This document shows, piece after piece, positions 7,329-16,376 of a stretch of DNA of 43,481 nucleotides. The notes under the pieces are model-generated. The model did not search any database. It had not been told where the DNA came from and saw only the letters and a list, made by a program, of their open reading frames with translations. The translations under genes and the position numbers were made by a program. Source of the stretch: G021776435 sp046756245 (GTDB lineage: Bacteria > Pseudomonadota > Alphaproteobacteria > Caulobacterales > Parvularculaceae); the NCBI GenBank assembly GCA_046756245.1, contig JBHHVZ010000013.1:1-43481 (forward strand), written 5' to 3'. Position 1 is the first letter of the stretch, and every line of letters starts with the position of its first letter.

Positions 7329-8413
7329 TTTCTCGACCCTTCTTTTCGACTTGCTATAGCCAGATCCAACGCTTTTTGCATGACTGTCGGAACACGCGCA
7401 GTGTCGGGATCCGCCCATTCTTCACCGCGCCTGACGCGGCGCCCGCCGGAGGCGGCATACACGTCAAGATACAGCCGGAAATGCGTGAAGACATGGCGAA
7501 CATCGCCAAGACGCCGCCATGTTGCACGAGCAGGCGCATTGGATAGCGGATCTTCAATTTCGCCTGGCGTCCAGTCCGTCGTCGGCAATCCCAGCATGCC
7601 GCCGAGAAGTCCTTTGTGCGACCGTCGTTCGAGCAGCACGCGGCCATCTCTGCGAAAAAGCGCAAATGCTGCGCCGCGGCGTACGGGCTTTGCCTTCTTC
7701 GTCGCTTTTTTCGGGTAAGCTTCCGGCGCGCTGAGGCTGCGGGCGGCGCAAAACTTCTCCAGCGGACAGGAATCGCATATCGGCGCGCGCGGCCGGCATA
7801 TGGTTGCGCCAAGATCCATCAACCCCTGCGCAAAATCGCCTGACCGACGCCGCGGCCAAATGGATGCTGCAGTCCTTTGCAACAGCGGCTTTGCAGTAGG
7901 AAGCGGATCGTCAATCGCATAAAGCCGTGCCATTACGCGCTCGACATTGCCGTCGACGACCGCGACAGGCCGGTCGAACGCAATCGCCGCGATCGCCGCT
8001 GCCGTATAGGCGCCGACGCCTGGAAGCGCGGACAAAGCGTCTTCCGTATCCGGAAAAACACCGTCGAAATCATGCACGACGCGCCGGGCGCATCGATGGA
8101 GGTTTCTCGCCCGAGCGTAATAGCCAAGCCCCGCCCACTCGCCCAAAACCTCTTCCACCGGCGTCGCGGCCAGTTCTTCAACAGTGGGCCAGCGTGCGAG
8201 AAAGGCGTCAAACCGCGGCGCGACTGTCGCTGCTGTCGTTTGCTGCAGCATGACTTCCGAAAGCCAGACGCGGTAGGGGTCGGGGCGAACGTCCTTCTTG
8301 CGCGCCGCCGGGCCAATACGCCACGGCAGCACCCGCGCATGGCGATCATACCAGGCGAGCATGGCGGGCCCGATTTCTTCCGCCGGATCGGCAATTACTG
8401 TTTGAGCGCGCAT
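7325..8413 (-). CDS. mutY: A/G-specific adenine DNA glycosylase MutY
   Basis: MutY removes adenine mispaired with 8-oxoguanine. Visible in order are the catalytic Glu region (WLSEVMLQQTT), the helix-hairpin-helix (LPGVGAYTAAAI), the catalytic Asp (VVDGNVERV), and the [4Fe-4S] ligands CRPRAPICDSCPLEKFC, spaced C-x6-C-x2-C-x5-C as required. The C-terminal part (RRGAAFALFRRDGRVLLERR onward) is the NUDIX-like 8-oxoG recognition domain. Length 362 aa is normal. GGAGG sits close to the start ATG at 8413. It is divergent from the DUF721 gene at 8484. Confidence 0.97.
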   Translation of the reverse strand: MRAQTVIADPAEEIGPAMLAWYDRHARVLPWRIGPAARKKDVRPDPYRVWLSEVMLQQTTAATVAPRFDAFLARWPTVEELAATPVEEVLGEWAGLGYYARARNLHRCARRVVHDFDGVFPDTEDALSALPGVGAYTAAAIAAIAFDRPVAVVDGNVERVMARLYAIDDPLPTAKPLLQRTAASIWPRRRSGDFAQGLMDLGATICRPRAPICDSCPLEKFCAARSLSAPEAYPKKATKKAKPVRRGAAFALFRRDGRVLLERRSHKGLLGGMLGLPTTDWTPGEIEDPLSNAPARATWRRLGDVRHVFTHFRLYLDVYAASGGRRVRRGEEWADPDTARVPTVMQKALDLAIASRKEGSRK

Positions 8414-8483
8414 CGCCTCCGGTTATGCTGAACTGCGCCCTTCAGGAAAAGCCCCGCCACAGCACGCGGAAGGGATTTTTGAC

Positions 8484-8918
8484 ATGCGCCCCATCAGAAC
8501 GCGCCCGGCCCGTTCCGGCCCGCCTCAGATAAGCCGGTATTCGGCGACAGTTCTTGCTGCACTTGCGAAGAAAACAAAATTTGTGGACCCGGCGCTGGCG
8601 GCGAACTGGCCGACTATTGTCGGAGACGAAATCGCCCGGCTGTGCCGCCCGGGCCGGCTGACCGGGCAGACCGGCGCGCGTACGCTGGAGATCATTGCGC
8701 CAAATGGAGCGGCGGCTGCGCAAGCGCAATTGCTGACCGACGAAATTATTGAAAGGGCGAACCGGTTTCTGGGGCCCGGCGCGCTAACCCGGATCGCGAT
8801 CCGACAGGACGGCGGGCGCGCCAGTAGCCCTTCCGCAATAGCGAAACCGCACCCCCAGCTTGAAAACGCGCTCGACCGAATGCGCGCTTCTATGCGCGAG
8901 CGCGGCGGACAGGGCTGA
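8484..8918 (+). CDS. DUF721 (DciA-like) protein
   Basis: A 144-residue protein with the DUF721 layout: an N-terminal helical part with the conserved W (NWPTIVGDEIARLCRPGRL), then a beta segment (TLEIIAPNGAAAAQAQLL) and a helix ending in FLGPGALTRIAIRQ. Members related to DciA are helicase-loading proteins in bacteria without DnaC, but whether this short alphaproteobacterial form does that is unproven. The C-terminal tail (ENALDRMRASMRERGGQG) is charged. The gene stands between mutY (divergent) and the DsbA-like gene, a neighbourhood conserved in many alphaproteobacteria together with smc. Confidence 0.85.
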   Translation: MRPIRTRPARSGPPQISRYSATVLAALAKKTKFVDPALAANWPTIVGDEIARLCRPGRLTGQTGARTLEIIAPNGAAAAQAQLLTDEIIERANRFLGPGALTRIAIRQDGGRASSPSAIAKPHPQLENALDRMRASMRERGGQG

Positions 8919-9006
8919 TCAGCCCATTTTGAGCCTAAATCTGAACCTTTTTTCACGACCTGCCGGGCTTGCGTCCGGCGGCCGGTTGGGCGAATCTCAA
9001 TATCGC

Positions 9007-9054
9007 GGATCGCCGGGACGCCAGACGTCCCCGCGATCCTTCGATTTTTCGTTC
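9007..9054 (+). terminator. Terminator-like hairpin between DUF721 gene and DsbA-like gene
   Basis: Arms 9007-9020 and 9026-9039 pair at 13 of 14 positions around a CCAGA loop, followed by a T-rich stretch (TTCGATTTTTCGTT, 9040-9053). It could end the DUF721 transcript. As it lies only 35 bp before the next start codon it could also act as an attenuator for the downstream genes. Confidence 0.6.
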
Positions 9055-9088
9055 TCGCTATTTCGCGCTTCAGAAAGGCCGCTCTAAA

Positions 9089-9766
9089 ATGCCCTCATTC
9101 CCCAGCCGCGCCGCGCTGCTCGCCTTGCCATTGCTCCTGTTCGCCTGCGGCGGCGCGCCGTCTGAAGAAGCCGCCGCCTCGGGTGAGTCGTCCGAAACGC
9201 CTAAGGAAAGCATCGAAACAGGCGCGATGGGCGACATGACGCTCGGCAATCCTGACGCCAAGGTCACCGTGCTTGAATTCGCCTCGGTAACCTGCCCGCA
9301 TTGCGCAGCGTTTCATGAGAATATCTTTCCCACGATCAAGGAAGACTACGTGGATACGGGCAAGGTCCGGTTCATCTTCCGCGAATTTCCCACCGCCCCG
9401 GCGGGGCTCTCCTATGTGGGATCTGTCCTAGCTCGGTGTGCGGCGGATAAAGGCGGCCAGAACGCTTATTTCGCCGTTCTCGATTCTCTCTTTAAGACGC
9501 AGAAAACTTGGATTTACGGAGAAGATCCGAAGCTGGAGTTGCTGAAGATCGCCGCCCAGACCGGCATGAATGAGGAAGATTTCGACGCCTGCATGCAGCG
9601 CCAGGAGCTTGTCGATCTGATCAATCGAAACGTGAAAGAGGGATCCGAGAAATACAACGTCAACGCCACGCCCACATTCATCGTCAACGGAACCAAGCGC
9701 GCCATCCGCGACGCCGAAGAATTCTCCAAAATTCTCGATGAAGAGCTTGAAAAGTCCTCCGGATAG
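9089..9766 (+). CDS. DsbA-family thiol-disulfide oxidoreductase, lipoprotein (225 aa)
   Basis: A thioredoxin-fold protein of the DsbA/BdbD kind with active site CPHC (FASVTCPHCAAF, Cys69 and Cys72) and cis-Pro loop VNATPTFIVNG. The N-terminus (LALPLLLFACGG) ends in Cys20, resembling a lipobox although Phe at -2 is unusual; it would place the enzyme at the cytoplasmic membrane facing the periplasm. An acidic linker separates anchor and domain. ATG 9089 is chosen because the signal sequence begins there, with GAAAGG about ten bases upstream. It is 108 bp from the smc GTG start. Expected role: oxidation of cysteines in exported proteins. Confidence 0.92.
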   Translation: MPSFPSRAALLALPLLLFACGGAPSEEAAASGESSETPKESIETGAMGDMTLGNPDAKVTVLEFASVTCPHCAAFHENIFPTIKEDYVDTGKVRFIFREFPTAPAGLSYVGSVLARCAADKGGQNAYFAVLDSLFKTQKTWIYGEDPKLELLKIAAQTGMNEEDFDACMQRQELVDLINRNVKEGSEKYNVNATPTFIVNGTKRAIRDAEEFSKILDEELEKSSG

Positions 9767-9874
9767 GAAAACTCACGCTTGGCGGCGGCCGAGAATCGGC
9801 GACGATTTGGCCGTGAAGCGCCGCCGCAGCGGATCACGGGGACCCGAAAGCGCCTGGCGTCGGGAAACAGTTCA

Positions 9875-12800
9875 GTGAAATTCACAAATCTACGCCTCAT
9901 TGGGTTTAAATCATTCGTCGAACCCGCTGATTTTGAAATTCGCGAAGGCCTGACGGGCATCGTGGGGCCGAATGGCTGCGGCAAGTCGAATATTCTCGAA
10001 TCCCTGCGTTGGGTGATGGGCGCCACATCAGCCAAGGCGCTGCGCGGCGCGGGAATGGAAGACGTGATCTTCGCCGGCACCAGCATGCGCCCGGCGCGCA
10101 ACTGGGCCGAGGTTGTTCTGACGCTCGACAATGCCGACCGATCAGCCCCGGCCGAATACAATGACATTGATACGCTCGAAATTTCCCGCCGTATCCTGAA
10201 AAAAGAAGACGGCTCCCAATCGGTTTACCGCATCAACAACAAGGAAGTGCGGGCCAAGGACGTCCAGCTTGTGTTCGCCGATGCGTCGACCGGCGCTAAT
10301 TCGCCTTCGCTCGTACGCCAGGGACAGGTCGCCGAACTGATCAGCGCCAAACCGCAGAACCGACGCCGCCTGCTCGAGGAGGCGGCCGGCATCACCGGCA
10401 TCCATTCCCGCCGGCACGAGGCGGAACTGCGGTTGCGTGCGACTGAGCAGAATCTTGAGCGTCTTGAAGATGTGATCGCGGAGCTTGAGACCCAGCGCGC
10501 TGCGCTCGCGCGCCAGGCCCGGCAGGCGACCCGCTATCGCAATGTTTCAGGCGACATTCGTCGCGCAGAAGCGATGGCGGCCTATCTGCGCTGGAAAGAT
10601 GCGAAAGACGACGAAGAAGAGGCCGCCTGCAACCTCAACGACGTGGCCGGCCTTGTCGAAAATACGGCGCGTGAAGCCGCTGCGGCGTCGACCGCCCAGG
10701 CTGAAGCGCATGACGCGCTCGATCCCCTGCGCATAGCTGAGGCCGAAGCCGCAGCCGCGCTTCACCGCTTGACGGTGGCGCGCGAAGGCCTCGATGAGGA
10801 ATCGCGCCGAGCAGCGAACGAGGTCGAGCGTCTTGAGGGCGAAATCGCCAAGCTTAGCGCCGACATCGAACGTGAGAATGGGCTTCTAACAGACGCAGAG
10901 GATGCGGTCGAAACCCTTAACCGCGAGGAAGAGAACTTGCGAACGCGCGAAGCGTCCGAGGCCGACCGTCTCGCCGCCGCCGCGGAGTCGATGAAAGCGA
11001 CCGCAGAAGCGCTCGATGCCGCCGAGCGGGCCTTCGAGGCGAAAAGTTCGGAAGCGGCTGAATTCGACGCCAGGCGCCGCGCCGTCGCAAATGCAATCGA
11101 CCAGGCTCAGCAACGTCTGCAAAAAGTCGCTCTGCAGATAACTGCACTCGAAGAAGAACGCGCCGAAGTCGAGCCTACGCCCGAACAAGCGCGCGCTCTG
11201 GCGGAAGCGCAAGCGCGTTTCGCCGCGGCGGAAAACTCGCGCCGCGAAGCCGAGGCCGCCTTTCATTGCGCTGAAGAAGAAAGAACGCAGGCTCAAGAGC
11301 GTGAAGCAGCCCTACGAACGCCGCGCCAGGAAGCGGAACAGAACCTTTCCGAAATTCGCGCCGAACGCGACGGCCTCAAACGTATACTTGATGCTCATGA
11401 AATCGGCGATTGGAAGACGCTGATTGAGGAGGTAGATGTTCGGCCCGGTTTTGAGACGGCGCTTGCGACCGTCCTGGGAGATGACCTGTCGGCCTCAGTT
11501 GATTCGGATGCGCCTGCGCACTGGTCCGCCATAGGCAAAACGCCCGTTGACTTACATCTTCCTGACGACGCCGCGCCGCTGAGCCGTTACGTCAAGGCGC
11601 CGTCGGAGCTTGCGCGCCGGCTCGCCGCGATTGGCGTGGTTGAACGGGAAGCCGGCGCCCGGCTGCAAGCGAGCCTCAAGCCGGGACAGCGCCTAGTCTC
11701 GCGTGAAGGCGATTTATGGCGCTGGGATGGATATATAGCGCGGGCGGAAGTAAAAGCCGCGGCCGCCATACGGCTCGAGCAAAGAAACAGGTTACAGGCG
11801 ATCGACGCAGACATCGCCGGCTCGCAATCACGTGCAACGCACGCGCGCAGCGCGCACGAAACGGCTGCCGAAGAACTTACCCAGCGCCAGGCGCGCGAAC
11901 GCGTCGCGCGCACCGCTTTAGCGGATGCGGCCCGTACGCTTGACGAGGCGCGCGCGCAACTGACTGAAATCCAGCACGCTCATGAACGCGCTTCTACGCG
12001 GATCGCGTCAATTGATGAGAATCTCGACAGGTTGCGCGACGACCATTCTGAAGCGACGCGGGCGCTCGATACTCTGCGCGAAGAAAGCGTGTCTCTTCCC
12101 GAGCAGGGCGCGATCAACGAAGCGCTTTTGGAGACGCGCTCCACCTTATCGCAGGCGCGCGCCCGGGCAAGTGAAGCGCGCGCCGCCCACAACGATCTGG
12201 CGCGGGAAGCGGAAATGCGCGCCGAGCGGCTTGACGTGCTTTCTGGAGAACGGGGCGTGTGGACGAGCCGCACCGATACGGCCCGCTCGCGCATCAACGA
12301 GCTTGAAACGCGGCTCGAAGAAACTCGCGACGCGCTTGATAATGCGCGCGCCGAACCGGCAAGAATCGAGGAGCGTCGCAGAGCTCTTCTCGACCAGATT
12401 GGCGTTGCTGAAACGCGCCGCGCCGAGGCCGGCGACGCGCTTGCGGCTGCGGCGGAAAGAGCCCAGCAGGCGGACAGAACCGCTAAGGCCGCCGATGCCG
12501 CCGCGGCCGAAGCCCGCGAGACCCGAGCTCGAATTGAGGCTCAGGCCGAAGCGGCGCGCGCGCGCGTCGAAGAGGCCGTGCTCACGGCCCGTGAAACCTG
12601 CGAAGCCGGCCCGGAGAACCTGTTGGAGATTGCAGGCCACAAAGAGGGCAAGGAACTGCCTTCGCGCGATGAAATTGATCGCAAACTAGAGCGTTATAAG
12701 CGCGAACGGGAAAATCTCGGCGGCGTCAATCTGCGTGCCGACGAAGAAATGCGGGAAGTGGCGGAACGGCTCGACGAACTCAGCCGCGAGCGGGAAGATT

Positions 12801-13339
12801 GCGATGCGGCGATCAGAAAACTGCGCGCCGCCATTTCCGGCCTTAATCGTGAAGCGCGTCAACGCCTGCTCGATTCTTTCGAAACCGTGAATGCGAATTT
12901 CTCCAAACTTTTTACGACTCTGTTTAACGGCGGCCATGCGGAGATGCGTCTTGTCGATTCGGAAGACCCGCTTGACGCCGGGCTCGAGATCTTCGCTTCT
13001 CCGCCAGGCAAAAAGCTCGCCTCCATGTCGCTGATGTCGGGCGGCGAACAAGCTCTTACTGCTACGGCGCTCATATTCGCCGTTTTCATGGCCAATCCGG
13101 CGCCGATTTGCGTTCTCGACGAGGTCGACGCCCCGCTTGACGACGTCAACGTGGAGCGCTTCTGCCGGCTGCTCCATGAGATGGTCCAGCAAACCGAAAC
13201 CCGTTTCATCATCATCACCCACCACGCCCTCACGATGTCGCGGATGGACCGGCTCTTTGGCGTCACCATGATCGAGCGCGGCGTCAGCCAGCTAGTCTCT
13301 GTCGATTTGACGAGAGCTGAGCAGCTGGCGGCGGAGTAA
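9875..13339 (+). CDS. smc: Chromosome segregation protein SMC (1154 aa)
   Basis: SMC is the ATPase of the condensin-like complex with ScpA and ScpB. The N-terminal head begins FTNLRLIGFKSFVEPADFEI and has Walker A GPNGCGKS at residues 31-38. Two long Ala/Glu/Arg-rich coiled coils flank a hinge near residues 510-620. The C-terminal head has the signature LMSGGEQALTA (near 1055), Walker B ICVLDEVDAPLDD and the switch ITHH. The start is taken as GTG 9875 because the conserved N-terminus (V/M-KFTNLRLIGFKSF) starts there; an upstream ATG-like start near 9779 would add 32 non-conserved basic residues. No strong Shine-Dalgarno site is seen for either. Confidence 0.97.
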   Translation: MKFTNLRLIGFKSFVEPADFEIREGLTGIVGPNGCGKSNILESLRWVMGATSAKALRGAGMEDVIFAGTSMRPARNWAEVVLTLDNADRSAPAEYNDIDTLEISRRILKKEDGSQSVYRINNKEVRAKDVQLVFADASTGANSPSLVRQGQVAELISAKPQNRRRLLEEAAGITGIHSRRHEAELRLRATEQNLERLEDVIAELETQRAALARQARQATRYRNVSGDIRRAEAMAAYLRWKDAKDDEEEAACNLNDVAGLVENTAREAAAASTAQAEAHDALDPLRIAEAEAAAALHRLTVAREGLDEESRRAANEVERLEGEIAKLSADIERENGLLTDAEDAVETLNREEENLRTREASEADRLAAAAESMKATAEALDAAERAFEAKSSEAAEFDARRRAVANAIDQAQQRLQKVALQITALEEERAEVEPTPEQARALAEAQARFAAAENSRREAEAAFHCAEEERTQAQEREAALRTPRQEAEQNLSEIRAERDGLKRILDAHEIGDWKTLIEEVDVRPGFETALATVLGDDLSASVDSDAPAHWSAIGKTPVDLHLPDDAAPLSRYVKAPSELARRLAAIGVVEREAGARLQASLKPGQRLVSREGDLWRWDGYIARAEVKAAAAIRLEQRNRLQAIDADIAGSQSRATHARSAHETAAEELTQRQARERVARTALADAARTLDEARAQLTEIQHAHERASTRIASIDENLDRLRDDHSEATRALDTLREESVSLPEQGAINEALLETRSTLSQARARASEARAAHNDLAREAEMRAERLDVLSGERGVWTSRTDTARSRINELETRLEETRDALDNARAEPARIEERRRALLDQIGVAETRRAEAGDALAAAAERAQQADRTAKAADAAAAEARETRARIEAQAEAARARVEEAVLTARETCEAGPENLLEIAGHKEGKELPSRDEIDRKLERYKRERENLGGVNLRADEEMREVAERLDELSREREDCDAAIRKLRAAISGLNREARQRLLDSFETVNANFSKLFTTLFNGGHAEMRLVDSEDPLDAGLEIFASPPGKKLASMSLMSGGEQALTATALIFAVFMANPAPICVLDEVDAPLDDVNVERFCRLLHEMVQQTETRFIIITHHALTMSRMDRLFGVTMIERGVSQLVSVDLTRAEQLAAE

Positions 13340-13408
13340 TCAGCGCGACCTCTCGATGCGACGCAAAAATGGCTTATCTGTCAGCGTGTTATGGAAAAAA
13401 TCCCTTGC

Positions 13409-13437
13409 TTGACGCACCGCGGCGCCGTCGGTAAGTT
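13409..13437 (+). promoter_or_regulatory. Candidate promoter of the ATP synthase F0 operon
   Basis: TTGACG (13409-13414) and TAAGTT (13432-13437) are 17 bases apart, 51 bp before the atpI start and 70 bp after the smc stop. The -35 box is good, the -10 weak. Confidence 0.45.
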
Positions 13438-13487
13438 CCGCGCGAATTTCGGGCGCGCGTTCGTTGCGCCTCTCTTCGGGCATGCCC

Positions 13488-13805
13488 ATGGCGGATGACG
13501 CCGGCAAGCAAGAGCCGCCTTCGCTGGATGAACTCGGCGACCGATTGAAAGCCGCGCGCGGCGAAGATACGGACGCAGAACCGTCTCACGGCTCAGGCGG
13601 CGCGGCGATGGGGCGCGCTTTGCGCGTCGCGTCAGAATTGCTTGCCGGTCTTTTTGTCGGCGCGTTGCTCGGTGTGGGGCTCGATCGCTGGCTGGGAACA
13701 GGGCCATGGCTCCTTCTAGTCGGGATTGCGCTTGGATTCGCCGCCGGCGTTCGCAATGTCGCGCGTGCGTTTCAAGAGGACGATGCGCCGTCGGAAGACG
13801 GATAA
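13488..13805 (+). CDS. atpI: ATP synthase protein I (AtpI)
   Basis: A 105-residue protein with a charged cytoplasmic N-terminus (PPSLDELGDRLKAARG) and two membrane helices: ALRVASELLAGLFVGALLGVGL, then WLLLVGIALGFAAGVRNV. This is the alphaproteobacterial AtpI/AtpZ-like form that helps assemble the c-ring and is encoded first in the F0 operon. Start candidates are ATG 13482 and ATG 13488; I chose MADDAGK. Followed after 61 bp by atpB. Confidence 0.9.
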   Translation: MADDAGKQEPPSLDELGDRLKAARGEDTDAEPSHGSGGAAMGRALRVASELLAGLFVGALLGVGLDRWLGTGPWLLLVGIALGFAAGVRNVARAFQEDDAPSEDG

Positions 13806-13866
13806 TCGACCGGCGTAGACGGGATCAATCGGCCGCTCGATTGCGGACGCGAGGGAAGAAACAGAA

Positions 13867-14673
13867 ATGATGAACTTCCGGGCCCCCAGTTTCCAGGCGG
13901 CAGGGCCGTTGGAGCAATTCGAGATTTCGCCGATTATCCCGCTCTCGTTGGGCGACATCGACGTGTCTTTCACCAATTCAGCCTTATGGATGTTGATAGG
14001 CGTTGCTGCGACAGCGGTGTTTTTTTTCTTTGCGACGCGCGGTCGGGCCTTGGTTCCGGGCCGCGTGCAGTCAATGGCGGAAGTCTTTTATGAATTTGTA
14101 TTCGATCTCGTGCGCGACATCATCGGCCAAGAAGGCCGCAAATTCTTTCCTTATGTCTTTACGCTGTTCATTTGGATCCTGATCGCCAATCTTTTCGGCC
14201 TGATCCCAACGCTGCCAGGCGCGCCGCATGAATTGCACACTTTTACGCCGACTAGCCATGTTTCCGTGACGCTAACGCTCGCCTTTTTCACGATTTTTAT
14301 CGTAATCGTCTACGGGTTTTGGAAAAACGGCTGGAAGTTTTTGAAGCTGTTCGCGCCGTCGGGAATACCCTGGCCGATGTATGTCATTCTGGTCCCGATC
14401 GAGATTATTTCCTTTATCTCGAGACCGTTCACACTGGCGATCCGACTGTTTGCGAACATGTTCGCCGGTCACATCCTGCTCAAGCTCTTTGCGGGCTTCA
14501 TCATTTCGCTGTTGGGCGCAGCGAGCGCGATGAAGCTTATCGCACTGATCCCGGGGTTCGGCATTGTCGCGATCACCATGCTCGAATTGCTTGTCGCCGT
14601 GCTTCAAGCGTATGTGTTTGCGGTGTTGACGTGCATTTACCTTAGCGATGCAGAAAGCCCTGAACACCACTAG
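13867..14673 (+). CDS. atpB: ATP synthase F0 subunit a
   Basis: Subunit a forms the proton half-channels next to the c-ring. The diagnostic helix carries the essential Arg: FISRPFTLAIRLFANMFAGH. Multiple membrane helices can be read, including LWMLIGVAATAVFFFF, FTLFIWILIANLFGLI and IIPGFG/AITMLELLVAVLQAYVFAVL near the end. The 268-residue length fits alphaproteobacterial AtpB. GAGGGA stands ten bases before the ATG; a second ATG follows immediately. A CGCAGT/ACTGCG inverted repeat (14683-14704) lies in the gap to atpE and may modulate the high expression needed for subunit c. Confidence 0.97.
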   Translation: MMNFRAPSFQAAGPLEQFEISPIIPLSLGDIDVSFTNSALWMLIGVAATAVFFFFATRGRALVPGRVQSMAEVFYEFVFDLVRDIIGQEGRKFFPYVFTLFIWILIANLFGLIPTLPGAPHELHTFTPTSHVSVTLTLAFFTIFIVIVYGFWKNGWKFLKLFAPSGIPWPMYVILVPIEIISFISRPFTLAIRLFANMFAGHILLKLFAGFIISLLGAASAMKLIALIPGFGIVAITMLELLVAVLQAYVFAVLTCIYLSDAESPEHH

Positions 14674-14741
14674 AAACGCCCGCGCAGTTCGCGAGCCGAC
14701 TGCGGCGAAGGGTCGAGGCTCAAACAAGACAGGAGAACAAA

Positions 14742-14966
14742 ATGGAAGTTGAAGCGGCTAAGCTAATCGGAGCAGGTCTTGCGGTGACGCCACTCGCGGG
14801 TGCTGGCATTGGCATTGGCGTCATCTTCGGGAATTATCTGGGCGGCGCTCTCCGCAATCCATCAGCGGCGGCTAGTCAGAGAACAAACCTGTTGCTCGGT
14901 TTTGCACTCGCTGAGGCGACGGGTCTGTTCGGATTCGCGATTGCCGCAATCATCCTGTTCGGCTAA
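14742..14966 (+). CDS. atpE: ATP synthase F0 subunit c
   Basis: The 74-residue ring-forming proteolipid. Two hydrophobic hairpin helices are joined by a polar loop (RNPSAAASQ). The first is glycine rich (GAGIGIGVIFGNYLGGAL) for tight helix packing, the second carries the ion-binding Glu in FALAEATGLFGFAIAAIILF. AGGAG lies seven bases before the ATG, the best ribosome site in the operon, matching the need for about ten copies per complex. Confidence 0.98.
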   Translation: MEVEAAKLIGAGLAVTPLAGAGIGIGVIFGNYLGGALRNPSAAASQRTNLLLGFALAEATGLFGFAIAAIILFG

Positions 14967-14994
14967 CCGGCGCAATCGACAAGGAATCGGACGA

Positions 14995-15552
14995 ATGTCC
15001 ATGCTCGCGCTTGCAGCAGACGCGGTACAATTGGCGGCGCAATCCCACGGCGAAGCCTCATCCTCCGGCCTGCCGCAGCTCAATCCGGCCTGGTGGCCGA
15101 GTCAGATCTTCTGGCTCGCCGTCACGTTTGGCGCTCTCTATTGGCTGATGTCATCCTATTTCCTGCCGCGGATCGGCGGAATGATTGAGGAGCGGCGTGA
15201 TCGCATCGCCGACGACCTCGATCAGGCCGCCGAATTCAAACAGCAGGCTGAAGAAGCGCAGAACGCGTATGAAAAAGCGCTCGCCGACGCTAGAGCGAAA
15301 GCGCAGGCGATCGCCGCCGACACGCGTGCTGGCGTCGACGCTGAAATCGCCGCTATGCAGGCGGAAATGGAAAAGACCCTTGCCGCCGATGTCGCAGCGG
15401 CTGAGGAGCGAATCGTAACCATGAAAGCTGACGCCGCCGAAACCGTTCGCGAAGCGGCGGTGGAAACGGCGCGAGCGATTGTCGAAACGCTGATCGACGA
15501 AGCGCCGACCAGCGAAGCAGTGACCGCAGCCGTCGCTTCGGTGAAAGCCTGA
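14995..15552 (+). CDS. atpF': ATP synthase F0 subunit b' (second b-type stalk subunit)
   Basis: A 185-residue peripheral-stalk protein. One N-terminal membrane helix (WWPSQIFWLAVTFGALYWLMSSYFLP) is followed by a long amphipathic Ala/Glu/Lys-rich helix that would pair with subunit b. Two different b subunits (b and b') are typical of alphaproteobacteria and photosynthetic bacteria. The start ATG at 14995 is preceded by AAGGA; longer in-frame readings from 14800 overlap atpE and are wrong. The gene is 28 bp after atpE and 13 bp before atpF. Confidence 0.94.
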   Translation: MSMLALAADAVQLAAQSHGEASSSGLPQLNPAWWPSQIFWLAVTFGALYWLMSSYFLPRIGGMIEERRDRIADDLDQAAEFKQQAEEAQNAYEKALADARAKAQAIAADTRAGVDAEIAAMQAEMEKTLAADVAAAEERIVTMKADAAETVREAAVETARAIVETLIDEAPTSEAVTAAVASVKA

Positions 15553-15565
15553 ATAGGATCGATCC

Positions 15566-16126
15566 ATGCACGCACTCGCCTCACTCGCCTTCGCCGCCGC
15601 TCAGAATGGTCATGGAGCAGACGCCGCCCATGGTTACAACTTGCTTCAGGACCTGAGTTTTTGGACGCTTTTCGCTTTCCTGATCGTCATGGGAATTTTC
15701 TGGCGAGCAGGCGTTCACCGGATGATCGCCGGCGCTCTCGACCAGCGTCAGAACCGCATCGCCGATGAACTCGACAAGGCGCGCTGTTTGCGCGAGGAAG
15801 CCCAGGAACTGCTCGCTCAATATCAGCGCCGCCAACGCCAGGCGGAAGACGAAGCCCGCGACATCATCGAGCAGGCGAAACGAGACGCGCAGCGTCTCAG
15901 CGCTGAGGCGCGCGAAAAAATCAACGAACAAATGACGCGCCGCACGAAAGCGGCCGAAGAAAAAATCGCGCGCGCTGAAGCACAGGCCTTAGCGGATGTA
16001 CGCGGCCAGGTGGCGGATCTCGCCGTCGTCGCCGCCGCCGCCGTCATTCGCGAACGCATGGATTCAGGCGCGCAATCAGCGCTCGTCGACAAGGCGATCG
16101 CCGAAGTACGCTCAAGACTGAATTAG
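15566..16126 (+). CDS. atpF: ATP synthase F0 subunit b
   Basis: A 186-residue stalk subunit. The membrane helix (LSFWTLFAFLIVMGIFWRAGVH) begins about residue 30 and is followed by a long charged helix (RQNRIADELDKARCLREEAQ to RSRLN) rich in Ala, Glu and Arg. It partners with the b' product upstream. This is the last F0 gene; no F1 genes (atpHAGDC) follow, so they lie elsewhere, as is usual in alphaproteobacteria. No terminator is visible before the next small gene. Confidence 0.95.
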   Translation: MHALASLAFAAAQNGHGADAAHGYNLLQDLSFWTLFAFLIVMGIFWRAGVHRMIAGALDQRQNRIADELDKARCLREEAQELLAQYQRRQRQAEDEARDIIEQAKRDAQRLSAEAREKINEQMTRRTKAAEEKIARAEAQALADVRGQVADLAVVAAAAVIRERMDSGAQSALVDKAIAEVRSRLN

Positions 16127-16196
16127 AAGGCTGAGCTTGGCTTTCGCGGCGGTTACTGTCGGGCGCGATTAAGCCCACTCATTAAGGAAAGACGGG

Positions 16197-16370
16197 ATGG
16201 GCCGGAAACGCGGGATGGCGGCGCAGTCAAAAATTATAGCGCTGGGCGTGGGTTTCGGAATGATAGCAGGAGCAGCATTCGGCCAAGCTCCGACCGGCCT
16301 TGTGCTCGGCGCCGCAGCCGGACTTCTTATAACGTTAACCCGACGCGGTAGCGAACATGAAAACGAATAG
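16197..16370 (+). CDS. Tiny glycine-zipper membrane protein (57 aa)
   Basis: MGRKRGMAAQSK leads into a small-residue hydrophobic stretch (IIALGVGFGMIAGAAFGQ) and a second one (TGLVLGAAAGLLITLT), then a charged tail (RRGSEHENE). The repeated Gly/Ala spacing is a glycine zipper, suited to helix packing in a membrane. AAGGAAAG ends five bases before the ATG. It lies between atpF and the DUF924 gene, six bases from the latter. I recognise no family. Coding is supported by the ribosome site, frame and composition. Confidence 0.6.
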   Translation: MGRKRGMAAQSKIIALGVGFGMIAGAAFGQAPTGLVLGAAAGLLITLTRRGSEHENE

Positions 16371-16376
16371 TCATTC

